Shown in pieces: positions 26,601 to 30,900 of a stretch of DNA of 64,000 nucleotides. How positions within the stretch are numbered: position 1 is the first letter of the stretch; every line of letters starts with the position of its first letter. The DNA comes from Pectobacterium brasiliense. GTDB lineage: Bacteria; Pseudomonadota; Gammaproteobacteria; Enterobacterales; Enterobacteriaceae. The translations under genes and the position numbers were made by a program. The stretch is from positions 1,426,001 to 1,490,000 of the forward strand of contig NZ_JACGFN010000001.1 of the NCBI RefSeq assembly GCF_016950255.1, given 5' to 3'. The notes beneath the pieces are model-generated. The model saw nothing but the letters and a program-made list of their open reading frames with translations, was not told the DNA's origin and did no database searches.

Positions 26601-27765
26601 GGGCGTCATGAACAGCCATCGCGGACTCTGCAACCGTCTCGTCTGGATGCAGAACACCTATCGTCTCACCCCCGATGACCGCGTGCTGCAAAAGACCCCC
26701 TTCAGCTTCGACGTCTCCGTCTGGGAGTTCTTCTGGCCCCTGCTCTACGGCGCGCGCGCCTCGTCATGGCCCGTCCCGACGGCCACAAGGATGCTGCCTA
26801 CCTCGCGCAGCTCATCGAGCGCACCGGCATCACCACCCTGCACTTCGTCCCCTCCATGCTCCAGCAGTTCGTCCAGTGGGCCGATGCAGACTGTGCCTGT
26901 GACTCACTGCGCCGCGTCATCTGCAGCGGCGAAGCCCTCCCGGCCGAACTCCAGCAGCGCTTCTTTGCCCGCTTCAACGCCCAGCTCCATAACCTCTATG
27001 GCCCCACCGAGGCCGCCATTGACGTCACCTTCTGGGCCTGTCAGCCTGACGACCACCGCAGCTTTGTGCCCATTGGCCGCCCCATCGCCAATACCCAACT
27101 CTATATCCTCGACGCCCTCGGCCAGCCCGTGCCCCTCGGCGTCGCCGGTGAGCTCCATATCGGCGGCGTCGGCGTCGCACGCGGCTACCTCAACCGCCCC
27201 GACCTCACCGCCGAGCGCTTTATTCCCGACCCGTTCAGCAACCGACCCGGCGCCCGGCTCTACAAGACCGGTGACCTTGCCCGCTGGCTGCCCGACGGCA
27301 GCATCGAGTACCTCGGCCGTAACGACTTTCAGGTCAAGCTGCGCGGCTTCCGTATCGAACTCGGTGAAATCGAAGCCCGCCTCATGCAGTGCCCCGGCGT
27401 GCAGGAAGCCGTTGTCGTCGCCCGTGAAGACAGCCCCGGCGATACCCGGCTGGTCGCCTACCTCTGCCCGCAGCCCGGCGTCACCCCCGACCCCGCCGAC
27501 CTGCGTCAGCAGCTCAGCCTGCATCTGGCCGAGTACATGGTGCCCGGCGCGTTTGTCACCCTCGACGCCTTCCCGCTTACCCCTAACGGCAAGCTCGACC
27601 GCAAGGCGCTGCCCGCCCCCGACCAGTCCGCCGTCGCCACCCGCGACTACGCGGCACCGCAGGGTGAGGTCGAAACCGCGCTGGCCGCTATCTGGCAGGA
27701 GCTGCTGGGGCTGGCACGCGTCGGCCGCCACGACCACTTCTTCGAGCTCGGCGGCCACTCGCTGA
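5488..27765 (+). CDS. NRPS 1, upstream open frame (modules 1-6 and part of 7)
   Basis: This is the uninterrupted reading frame as the sequence stands, 7425 aa from ATG 5488. It is real NRPS up to about 26750, where the module 7 adenylation domain reads FWPLLYGAR. From there the frame is wrong, giving a Ser/Pro/Ala-rich tail of about 335 residues with no family resemblance. As written, this protein would lack most of A7, T7, all of module 8 and the docking tail, so it could not pass a peptide to NRPS 2. Confidence 0.6.
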   Translation: MSSIQNNSLKNPSVLNSDHSSDSNKLPLSSTQQVVWLDQTLNPDSPNYNIGTWLRIDEHLDETLFSQAFEMLVSRHDALHLQLIHTHGLPLQALTDASSTSINVYDFSHYDDAEERAQQHIHATFMRPFDLRGKLWTSDLLRVSDTHRYWQFCCHHLIADGWSLKLLVNELVATYNQLKKNDNAGEVAPAYLDYIAEDLIYLDSRHYQSDLKFWLDRYKTLPPALIPVSSQNQELTNELPPPHLWQLKNEYFHKIENIAAEHGFSVLHFMYAILACYFSRTTETEDIVIGIPIHNRRNAKQKNTIGMFSSVIPIGVSIKKEDSFLDIMRNVAAELRRCYKHQRLPITEINQNTRIRQKTGRAQLFDITLSLEWFEFNVHMEGTETTFQTPHRATQFPLAISIYQYNFEDKNNPVTVEFNFDTRYLSREDVMDIQSRLALLVDAAITSLDITVEHAPILPPTERQQILVDFNATDAEFPQHTLIHERFEQQVELTPATTAVVFEEQSLSYAELNRRANQLAHRLLTLGIKPDDRVALCVERGLEMVVGLMGILKSGAAYVPLDPTYPAERLAYMIDDAKPVALLTQSDKVIQTEDIPVIMLDTDSFDTYATSNPNAKALGVTSTHLAYVIYTSGSTGKPKGVMVTHRNVLNLASGLKTLLAFEHSNRIALNASIVFDASVQNWIQILSGHTLVIVPDAIRTDARQLWRYFSHHAVDLFDCTPVQLQWLLDADLGTDPDYQPAQVLIGGDAITSTIWSRLQQIPDTRFINVYGPTECTVDATACLIDASQPTPTIGRPLTNTKVYILDTQGQPVPIGVTGEIYIGGAGVARGYLNRPDLTAERFITNPFVDEQEARLYKTGDLGRWRHDGSIAYLGRNDFQVKLRGFRLELGEIETLLMQCPGIEEAVVIVRKDIPGDTRLVAYFQAQPDTQPTPADLRLQLSQRLAEYMIPSAFVALDTFPLTPNGKLDRKALPEPDQSAMVTRHYEAPQGEMETMLASIWQTLLGIDHVSRYDHFFELGGQSLMVVSLIEQLRNQGKTLDVRSAFSAPVLYEMARAIQNHQDDTALVIPPNLIRQDCTTITPDQLPLIALSQFEIDSITSTVPGGATNVQDIYPLAPLQEGIFFHRLYQQTGDVYQLDIVVAFDTRERLDVFLNTLQKVIDRHDILRTAICWQGLSQPVQVVWRHAPLPVNTFEPESSENIAAQLQTYISPQMHSLDLNQAPLLAADIVYDPSRSEWLMALRVHHLVSDHMTLDLIIEEVRLILWGKTDELSPPQPYRNFIAHVLSIPNAVHEQYFRSRLADVDTPTIPFGLTQVQDYDGEMAEATLSLDHNLVDAIHHHARQLSVSPGVLFHVAWAQVLAQISDSSDVIFGSVLLGRLQGFTGADRVMGMFVNTLPLRIPLNNRSVLDIINSTNNELLSLLEHEQAPLALAQRCSSVAPPIPLFSTLLNYRRTQANTAATTWEGMTLLAESRRTTYPFNFSVDDQGDSIEILSQTIADVDPARIARYLETALRGLVDALESDPQRPILSVSILPEEERQRLLVDFNATDVELPQTLIQQLFEQQVAQTPDATAVVFEAQWLSYAELNRRANRLAHHLLSLGVKPDDRIALCLERSPDMVIGLLGILKAGAAYVPMDPAYPAERLAYMLDDAAPVVLLTHSSLRDAFRHSLPIVMLNNASLFDACPETNPRVQGLNANHLAYIIYTSGSTGKPKGVMVEHRGLSNYLLWARGYYATAGTLDSIVSSPVAFDATVTSLYLPLLCGGSMRLIHDGQELTELLPALLDAQPGTLVKITPTHLAALGQELQSARKTCPELLFVVGGEALSPATVALWQALSSGSRIINEYGPTETVVGCITFDARTPNSLTDSVPIGRPIANTRIYILDAKGQPAPVGVAGELYIGGAGVARGYLHRPDLTAERFIADPFSGSTDARLYKTGDLGRWLPDGSIDYLGRNDFQIKVRGFRIEPGEIEARLLQCHGVQEALVIAREDNPGDTRLVAYLTAQPGAGIVPSVLRKELALHLAEYMIPSAFVALDTFPLTPNGKLDRKALPMPEQSAIASRGYEAPVGELEMALTEIWQNLLGLDRIGRHDHFFELGGHSILAVQCVTRVRQMLGLDLQVQKIFANPVLSDLAQELTNTSTIAVTAIPLADRSQPLPLSFSQQRLWFLIQLEPTASRAYNLPAALRLIGRFDKKAFITALDGLVARHESLRTRFISFNGQPCQKIDPATIGFNLSCLDLRALDDATRAQRVSELAAQESRAPFNLTEGPLIRGQLLQLDDDTHVMLLTMHHIISDGWSIGILASELAALYQAALDGSDANLPPLPVQYADYTVWQRQWLQGETLNDLRDFWRNQLQGAPALLEIPTDRPRPSVQRYEGNILPVSLDPEELAALRTLCRQQGTTLFMTLLAVWSVVLSRLSGQGDIVVGTPLANRKHSETEGLIGFFVNTLALRITPSQCQTVGDLFTQIRERAIAAYTYQDLPFEQVVETLQPARSLSYSPIFQVMLSLNNTPMQALTLPGLELSAIERPQRSTHFDLTLSLTETERSLEGGLIYSTDLFDHETIVRLRGYLRNVLMAIADDVAQPVATLPMLPEAERRQVIVDFNATDADFPQDALIHQLVEDQATRTPEAIAVLFEDQHLTYDALNRRANQLAHHLLSLGVQPDDRVAICVERSLDMVIGLLGILKAGAAYVPLDPGYPAERLAYMLDDAAPVALLTQAGRHELQTGELPLILLDTADFSTRSDHNPDIAGLDAHHLAYVIYTSGSTGKPKGVMNSHRGLCNRLVWMQNTYRLTPDDRVLQKTPFSFDVSVWEFFWPLLYGARLVMARPDGHKDAAYLAHLIERTGITTLHFVPSMLQQFVQWADADCACDSLRRVICSGEALPAELQQRFFARFNAQLHNLYGPTEAAIDVTFWACQPDDHRSFVPIGRPIANTQLYILDALGQPVPLGVAGELHIGGVGVARGYLNRPDLTAERFIPDPFSNRPGARLYKTGDLARWLPDGSIEYLGRNDFQVKLRGFRIELGEIEARLMQCPGVQEAVVVAREDSPGDTRLVAYLCPQPGVTPDPADLRQQLSLHLAEYMVPGAFVTLDAFPLTPNGKLDRKALPAPDQSAVATRDYAAPQGEVETALAAIWQELLGLARVGRHDHFFELGGHSLMIVSLIERLRRAGLALDVRGVFSTPVLSDMAQAIEAHPDKPAVVVPPNRIPADCTAITPDLLPLVTLTEPEIDTVVATVVGGAANVQDIYPLSPLQEGILFHHQLHKQGDAYLLRNLAAFDTREHLDNFLAALQQVIDRHDILRTAVYWQGLSQPVQVVWRQAILPINHFKPTSSEAVLAQLQAHTDPCTHRVDLNQAPLFRADIAHDPKQNEWLLALRFHHLVCDHMTLALIVGEIRQLLQGQQDALPTPLPYRNFIYQTLNVPTSEHEAYFRERLADIDAPTAPFGLLDVQGDGGSVTEAHLPLEATLASAIRSQARRFGVSPSVLFHVAWAQVLAQTSGRDDVVFGSVLLGRLAGTADADRIMGMFINTLPLRISLADRGAAEVVEHTSHDLMTLLEHEQASLALAQRCSNVTPPMPLFSTLFNYRHSSQDIDDLAWSGMRLLTSEERTNYPLILSVNDRGNAFSLEAQAIEGIDPERVVNYLMTAISGLTAALEKEPQRPIRSLSVLPESERQQLLIGFNATGTDSLPHALIHERIEHAARQTPDAIAVVFGEHTLNYDQLNRRANRLAHHLLTLGVQPDDRVAICVERSLEMIVGLLGTLKAGAAYVPLDPSYPVDRLTYMLEDAAPVALLTQTDLVALLDSPLPTIELDNLPAAIADEAPDSNPTPQSFGLTPHHLAYVIYTSGSTGKPKGVMVEHRNLCNLVDALSDAFNITRDSRLLQFASFSFDACVFEVATPLSHGGSLILAPREALLPGEALLTTLQTQAVTHTLLPPIAASALPPDADLPMLKALILGGEACTAAQVKRWTSGRQVFNAYGPTEITVCATLYRCDGSHNGAPPIGSPIANTQIYILDEQKQPVPLGVAGEIYIGGAGVARGYLNRPALTAERFIADPFSDRPDARLYKSGDLGRWLPNGDIDYLGRNDFQIKLRGFRIELGEIETHLMQCSGVGEAVVIAREDSPGDTRLVAYLCPQSGAEPHPTDLRQQLSQHLAEYMVPSAFVVLDTFPLTPNGKLDRNALPAPGQTAVARHDYEAPQGELETALTQIWQDLLGLDRVGRRDQFFELGGHSLMIVRLIERLRSLGWTLEARSLFSTPVLCDMAQEILENQDKSAFIVPPNRIATDATIITPALLPLVTLSQEEIDTVIATVPNGVANVQDIYPLAPLQEGILFHYQLQEKGDTYLLNSLLAFDTQARLDDFLGALQQVIARHDILRTAICWQGLHQPVQVVWQQAPLTVNTLTATSSDDIPAQLRAATDPSNHRLNLNRAPLLSATTAHDPIRGEWLLSLSIHHLISDHMTQALIIDEIRLLLQDRAEALPEPLPYRNFIAQILSVPLSEHEQYFRSRLADIDTPTAPFDRVDVQGNGEDIIEARLSLNPVLADTIRRQARQQGISSSVLFHVAWAQVLALTSGRDDVVFGSVLSGRLQGSSGADRVMGMFINTLPLRVSLRERSVHDVVQNTSHELMALLAHEQAPLALAQQCSQVIPPLPLFSTLFNYRHSQKDTSNTFWEGMRQLSGRERTNYPITLSVDDLSDGFNLTAKTVMGVDPERIVHYMLTALESLVTSLESTPQQAALSLPILPEVERQQVLVDFNATEADFPRETLIQQQFEAQAEQAPEAIAVLFEDQHLTYRELNRRANQLAHHLLSLGVKPDDRVALCVERSPEMMVGLLGILKAGAAYVPMDPAYPAERLAYMFDDAAPVALLTQSARVASLSSTLPTVLLDTPASSDYPDSNPVVQGLNATHLAYVIYTSGSTGKPKGVMVAHRNVLHLATGLKTLLALEHPSRIALNASIVFDASVKNWIQLLSGHTLVLVPDAIRADAHQLWRYFARHAVNLFDCTPVQLQWLLDAGLGTDPAYQPAQVLIGGEAISPEVWSRLQALSDTRFINVYGPTECTVDATACVVDHTQPLPTIGKPLANTRVYILDAQDQPVPIGVTGELHIGGAGVARGYLHRPDLTADRFIADPFSADPAARLYKTGDLARWQPDGSIDYLGRNDFQIKVRGFRIEAGEIESRLLRCPGVQDAVVIAREDSPGDARLVAYLCATPAATLTPASLRQQLAASLADYMIPSAFVTLDTLPLTPNGKLDRQALPAPDQAAFATRDYEAPQGDIESMLAALWQDLLGLDRVGRHDRFFALGGHSLLAVQLLNRLDKAGISVPLATLFAHPTLCDLAAAISGLTHAAPSTLPVADRTQPLPLSFAQQRLWFLAQLDPAASQAYHLPAALRLTGRLDRPALTAALDGLMARHESLRTRFTSLDGQPAQQISPDTLGFSLACHDLRELDASARALRVSEMAEQEARAPFDLTQGPLIRGQLLQLDDDTHVLLLTQHHIISDGWSIGILARELAALYQAALDGCDANLPPLPVQYADYAVWQRQWLRGETLDNLRDYWRHQLESAPALLTLPTDRPRPAVQRYAGDQVPFHLDAGQLHRLHTLSQQQGTTLFMTLLAAWSVVLSRLSGQDDIVIGTPVANRPRQELEGMVGFFVNTLALRTEPGRCHSVAELLDQVRERALDAYAHQALPFEQVVEVLQPVRNLSYSPLFQVMLSLNNTPTQALTLPDLELSVVERPLNRTHFDLSLSLIETENGLDGGLIYATDLFERDTIIRVVGYVENILMAMADDVMQPLNSLPMLPEAERQQVLVDFNATEADFPRETLIQQQFEAQAEQAPEAIAVLFEDQHLTYRELNRRANQLAHHLLSLGVKPDDRVALCVERSPEMMVGLLGILKAGAAYVPMDPAYPAERLAYMLDDAAPVALLTQSALVASLSSTLPTVLLDTPDSTDYPDSNPVVQELNATHLAYVIYTSGSTGKPKGVMVAHRNVLHLATGLKTLLAIEHPSRIALNASIVFDASVKNWIQLLSGHTLVLVPDAIRADAHQLWRYFARHAVNLFDCTPVQLQWLLDAGLGTDPTYQPAQVLIGGETISPEVWSRLQALSDTRFINVYGPTECTVDATACVVDHTQPLPTIGKPLANTRVYILDAQGQPVPIGVTGELHIGGAGVARGYLHRPDLTADRFIADPFSADPAARLYKTGDLARWQPDGSIDYLGRNDFQIKVRGFRIEAGEIESRLLRCPGVQDAVVIAREDHPGDTRLVAYLCARSDAELHPVALRQQLAASLADYMIPSAFVTLDALPLTPNGKIDRKALPVPDQTAFATRDYEAPQGATESALAALWQELLGLDRVGRHDQFFALGGHSLLAVQLLNRMNKAGMDVALAALFAHPTLCDLAAAVTATSHDAPFTLPVADRTQPLPLSFAQQRLWFLAQLDPAASQAYHLPAALRLSGRLDHPALTSALNGLVARHESLRTRFTSLDGQPAQQIDPDTIGFSLSSHDLRELDASARALRVSEMAEQEARAPFDLTQGPLIRGQLLQMDDDTHVLLLTQHHIISDGWSIGILARELAALYQAALDGSEANLPPLPVQYADYAVWQRQWLQGETLNDLRDYWRNQLQGAPALLELPTDRPRPSVQRYAGDQVPFHLDAGQLRRLHALNRQQGTTLFMTLLAAWSVVLSRLSGQDDIVIGTPIANRPRQELEGMVGFFANTLALRTEPGRCHSVADLLDQVRERALDAYAHQALPFEQVVEALQPARSLSYSPIFQVMLSLNNTPTQALTLPDLTLSAVERPQHSTHFDLTLSLIETENGLDGGLIYATDLFDRDTIIRVVGYVENILIAIADDVAQPVATLPMLPEAERRQVIVDFNATDADFPQDALIHQLVEDQATRTPEAIAVLFEDQHLTYDALNRRANQLAHHLLSLGVQPDDRVAICVERSLDMVIGLLGILKAGAAYVPLDPGYPAERLAYMLDDAAPVALLTQAGRHELQTGALPLILLDTADFSTLSDHNPDIAGLDAHHLAYVIYTSGSTGKPKGVMNSHRGLCNRLVWMQNTYRLTPDDRVLQKTPFSFDVSVWEFFWPLLYGARASSWPVPTATRMLPTSRSSSSAPASPPCTSSPPCSSSSSSGPMQTVPVTHCAASSAAAKPSRPNSSSASLPASTPSSITSMAPPRPPLTSPSGPVSLTTTAALCPLAAPSPIPNSISSTPSASPCPSASPVSSISAASASHAATSTAPTSPPSALFPTRSATDPAPGSTRPVTLPAGCPTAASSTSAVTTFRSSCAASVSNSVKSKPASCSAPACRKPLSSPVKTAPAIPGWSPTSARSPASPPTPPTCVSSSACIWPSTWCPARLSPSTPSRLPLTASSTARRCPPPTSPPSPPATTRHRRVRSKPRWPLSGRSCWGWHASAATTTSSSSAATR
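8691..11925 (+). other. NRPS module 2: dual C/E - A(Asn) - T
   Basis: The condensation domain begins ITPDQLPLIALSQ and NVQDIYPLAPLQEGI, typical of dual epimerization/condensation domains; HHLVSDHM starts at about 9217. It should convert residue 1 to D. The pocket reads DATKVGEVGK, close to Asn codes of the DLTKxGEVGK type. Carrier Ser codon 11788. Confidence 0.75.
11926..15105 (+). other. NRPS module 3: LCL C - A(Ser) - T
   Basis: An ordinary LCL condensation domain (HHIISDGWS at 12358) implies an L residue from module 2. The pocket reads DVWHISLIDK, the Ser code (EntF has DVWHLSLIDK). Carrier Ser codon 14965. The A-T part is one of four almost identical Ser cassettes in the cluster. Confidence 0.85.
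13220..15185 (+). repeat. Ser adenylation cassette, copy 1 (module 3)
   Basis: About 1.9 kb from the end of C3 to the start of the next C/E domain that recurs with only scattered changes at 26015-27980, 39136-40870 and 48850-50270. It is GC-rich with mostly C-ending codons, unlike much of the surrounding gene. Confidence 0.9.
15106..18335 (+). other. NRPS module 4: dual C/E - A(unassigned hydrophobic) - T
   Basis: Dual C/E domain (HHLVCDHM at 15631) preceded by ITPDLLPLVTLTEPE, so residue 3 (Ser) should be D. The pocket reads DAFLIGAVCK. The ending xxAVCK groups it with aromatic-activating domains, but I cannot assign a residue. Carrier Ser codon 18193. Confidence 0.7.
18336..21545 (+). other. 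NRPS module 5: dual C/E - A(Glu) - T
   Basis: Dual C/E domain (HHLISDHM at 18859), so residue 4 should be D. The pocket reads DAKDLGVVDK, the Glu code of surfactin synthetase module 1. It differs from module 1 here only by Lys for Gln at pocket position 239. Carrier Ser codon 21418 (ALGGHS). A5-T5 and the next C domain form a unit that is duplicated in tandem. Confidence 0.8.
19731..26050 (+). repeat. tandem 3.16-kb A-T-C duplication (modules 5-7)
   Basis: Unit 1 (19731-22892) holds A5-T5-C6 and unit 2 (22893-about 26050) holds A6-T6-C7. The unit length is about 3162 bp (1054 codons). The adenylation parts are almost identical, the linker and condensation parts somewhat less so. It doubles the Glu module. 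Confidence 0.85.
21546..24710 (+). other. NRPS module 6: LCL C - A(Glu) - T
   Basis: LCL condensation domain (HHIISDGWS at 21985) implies L-Glu at position 5. The pocket is again DAKDLGVVDK (Glu), and the domain is nearly identical to A5. Carrier Ser codon 24583. Confidence 0.8.
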
Positions 27766-27895
27766 TGATCGTCAGCCTGATTGAGCGACTCCGCCGAGTA
27801 GGATTGGCGCTTGATGTTCGGGGGGTTTTCTCCACACCGGTGCTCAGTGACATGGCGCAGGCGATAGAGACGCATCAGGATAAGCCGGCTGTGGT
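24711..27895 (+). other. NRPS module 7: LCL C - A(Ser, frameshifted) - T
   Basis: LCL domain (HHIISDGWS at 25150), so residue 6 should be L. The A domain is a near-copy of A3 with the Ser pocket DVWHISLIDK, but a fifth GC unit at 26750-26759 shifts the frame between core motifs A4 and A5. Carrier Ser codon 27759 lies in the downstream frame. Confidence 0.85.
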
Positions 27896-27980
27896 GGTGC
27901 CGCCTAACCGTATTCCGGCGGACTGTACTGCTATTACGCCCGACCTGCTGCCGCTGGTGACGCTCACTCAGCCAGAGATC
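26015..27980 (+). repeat. Ser adenylation cassette, copy 2 (module 7)
   Basis: Closest to copy 1: similarity runs from GATAGCCGATGATGTGGCAC through the carrier domain into the next condensation domain. It contains the frameshifting GC unit at 26750-26759. Confidence 0.9.
26750..26759 (+). other. (GC)5 tract causing the NRPS 1 frameshift
   Basis: The tract reads five GC units here. The homologous position is four GC units at 39830 (module 11) and 49549 (module 14), and GCGCACGC in module 3. One extra GC unit moves the frame by 2 nt. Confidence 0.95.
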
Positions 27981-30900
27981 GACCGGATAACTGATACCGT
28001 GTCTGGTGGTGCGAGCAATATACAAGACATCTATCCGCTCGCACCGTTGCAGGAAGGCATTCTCTTCCACCATCTCCTGCAAGAACAGGGCGATACTTAT
28101 CTGCTCCGCAGCGTGGTGGCCTTTACCCACCGCGAGCGTCTTGATGCGTTTCTCGGCGCACTTCAACACGTCATTAATCGCCACGACATTCTACGCACCG
28201 CCGTGTGCTGGCAGGATTTAAGCCAGCCGGTGCAGGTAGTCTGGCGTCAGGCAATATTGCCCATCAACCATTTTGAACCGACCTCACCGGATGAGGTGCT
28301 GGAACAGTTGCAGGCCCATACCGAGCCGCGCACACGCCGGATCGATCTCAGTCAGGCGCCGTTGTTTAGAGCCGATATCGCTCACGATGCGAAACAAAAC
28401 GAATGGCTGCTGGCGCTGAGCTTCCATCATCTGATTAGCGATCATATGACGCTGGCGCTGATCGTCGGTGAAATCCGTTTGTTATTGCAGCATCGGGCTG
28501 ACGCGTTACCGACGCCGCTCCCGTACCGCAATTTTATCGCCCAGACGCTAAGTGTACCGAACTCAGCACATGAAGCGTATTTCCGCGACCAGCTAGCTGA
28601 TGTTGATGAACCAACCGCACCTTTTGGGTTACTCAACGTACAAGGCAGCGGCGAGGATATCCACGAAGCCCGTCTGGTGCTGGATTCCACGTTGGCATCC
28701 GCTATTCGACAACAGGCACGTTCTCTTGGCGTCAGCCCCGGCGTGCTGTTCCATGTTGCCTGGGCGCAGGTGCTGGCACAGACCAGCGGTCGTGATGACG
28801 TGGTATTTGGCTCTGTTTTGCTCGGTCGCCTTGCCGGTACAGAAGAGGCTGACCGAATCATGGGGATGTTCATCAATACGCTGCCGCTGCGAATTTCTCT
28901 TGCAGATCGCGGCGCAGCAGAGGTGGTTCAGCACACCTCACACAATTTGATGACGCTACTGGAGCATGAGCAAGCACCGCTGGCGCTGGCTCAACGCTGT
29001 AGCGGTGTGACACCGCCAATGCCGTTATTCAGTGCTTTACTCAACTATCGCCATACGCAGGCCGGCTCGACCGACAATACCTTAAGCGACATTCGTGTAC
29101 TAACGTCAGAAGAGCGCACCAACTATCCACTCACGCTTGCAGTAGACGATAGGGGCGAAGGATTTAGTCTGGTTGCGCAGACACTGGCAGACATCGACCC
29201 TCATCGTCTGGTGAGATACCTGATGACGGCAATCAGCAGCCTGGTCGATGCGTTGGAAACAGAACCTCAGCGTTCCATTCTGAGCCTGCCGGTGCTGCCG
29301 GACAACGAACGTCAACAGATGCTGGTTGATTTCAACGCGACCGACGTGGATATCCCACGGCATGCGCTTATCCACGAGCTGTTTGAAGCACAGGTTGCCC
29401 GCACACCTGATGCCATCGCGATGGTATTCGGGGAAACCGCCCTTAGCTATAACGATCTTAATCGCCGGGCTAATCGCCTTGCCCACCATCTTCTCTCGTT
29501 CGGCGTACGGCCCGATGCGCGCGTCGCCATCTGCGTCGAACGCGGTCTGGACATGGTTGTCGGGCTACTCGGTATCCTCAAAGCCGGCGGGGCCTATGTG
29601 CCATTAGATCCGACTTATCCCGTAGAACGTCTGCGCTACATGCTCGATGATGCCAAACCCGTCGTACTGCTCACTCAGTCGGCCCATATCGGGATAATGA
29701 ACGACAGCTTGCCTGTGGTTCTGCTCGATGGCGGAGACACCAGTCCGTTTGATAACGAACCGGATACTCCGACTGAGGCTCGTAAACAAGGGCTAACGCC
29801 ACGGAATCTGGCCTATGTGATTTACACCTCTGGCTCCACAGGGAAACCCAAAGGCGTCATGGTTGAACATGCCAACATGGTGAATTTCCTCTGTTCGATG
29901 CGTAAGGAACCCGGCATAACCCAAGAGGATGTTCTACTCGGCGTCACGTCTCTGTCTTTTGATATCTCCATATTGGAGATCTTCCTGCCGCTATTGAACG
30001 GTGCTCGGCTGGTTCTGGCCACGCAGGCACAGGCAGCAGATGCACAACAGCTGGCGATGCTGATCGAACGCCACGCGGTGTCCTTCATGCAGGCCACGCC
30101 GTCGACCTGGCGTATGTTACTGGAGTTAAGTGATTTCACCCTGCAGCCGGACTTTAAAGCACTGTGCGGGGGGGAAGCACTGCCTGAAAATCTGGCGACC
30201 GCGTTGCTTCAGAAGGTAACGACGCTCTGGAATCTGTATGGCCCGACAGAAACTACGATCTGGTCCACGCTAAATGGCCTGACGGCACCGACACCTTATA
30301 TTGGTCACCCCATCGCCAATACCCAGATCTATATTCTGGATCCGCAGGGGCGCGTGGTTCCTCTCGGCGTCGCGGGGGAAATCCATATCGCCGGTGCCGG
30401 CGTCGTTCGCGGCTATCTTGGTCGTCCCGATCTCACGGCAGAGCGCTTCATCCACGATCCGTTCTCACGTTCGCCAGAAGCCCGGATGTACAAGACGGGC
30501 GATCTCGGGCGCTGGCTGCCTGACGGCACACTTGAGTATCTGGGGCGTAACGATTTTCAGGTCAAAGTCCGCGGTTTCCGTATCGAACTGGGGGAAATTG
30601 AAACCCGCCTCGTCCGCTGCCCAGGGGTGCACGATGCTGTGGTTATTACCCGCGAAGATAGCCCCGGCGACAAACGGCTGGTTGCCTACCTCCGTGCTCA
30701 GCCTGATACGGCGCTTGATCCTGCCGAACTACGCCAGAGGCTAAGCGAAGAATTGGCTGAGTACATGATCCCGAGCGCATTCGTCACGCTGGATGCCTTC
30801 CCGCTCACGCCAAACGGCAAACTTGATCGCAAGGCGCTACCGGCACCAGACCAGTCGGCAATAGCCACTCGCGGTTATGAAGCACCTCAGGGTGAACTGG

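Noticed and set aside
26904..28184. Long antisense open frame (426 aa) and similar ones opposite the Ser cassettes
   Set aside because: They mirror GC-rich NRPS codons, recur opposite every Ser cassette, and have no family features. They arise from composition.
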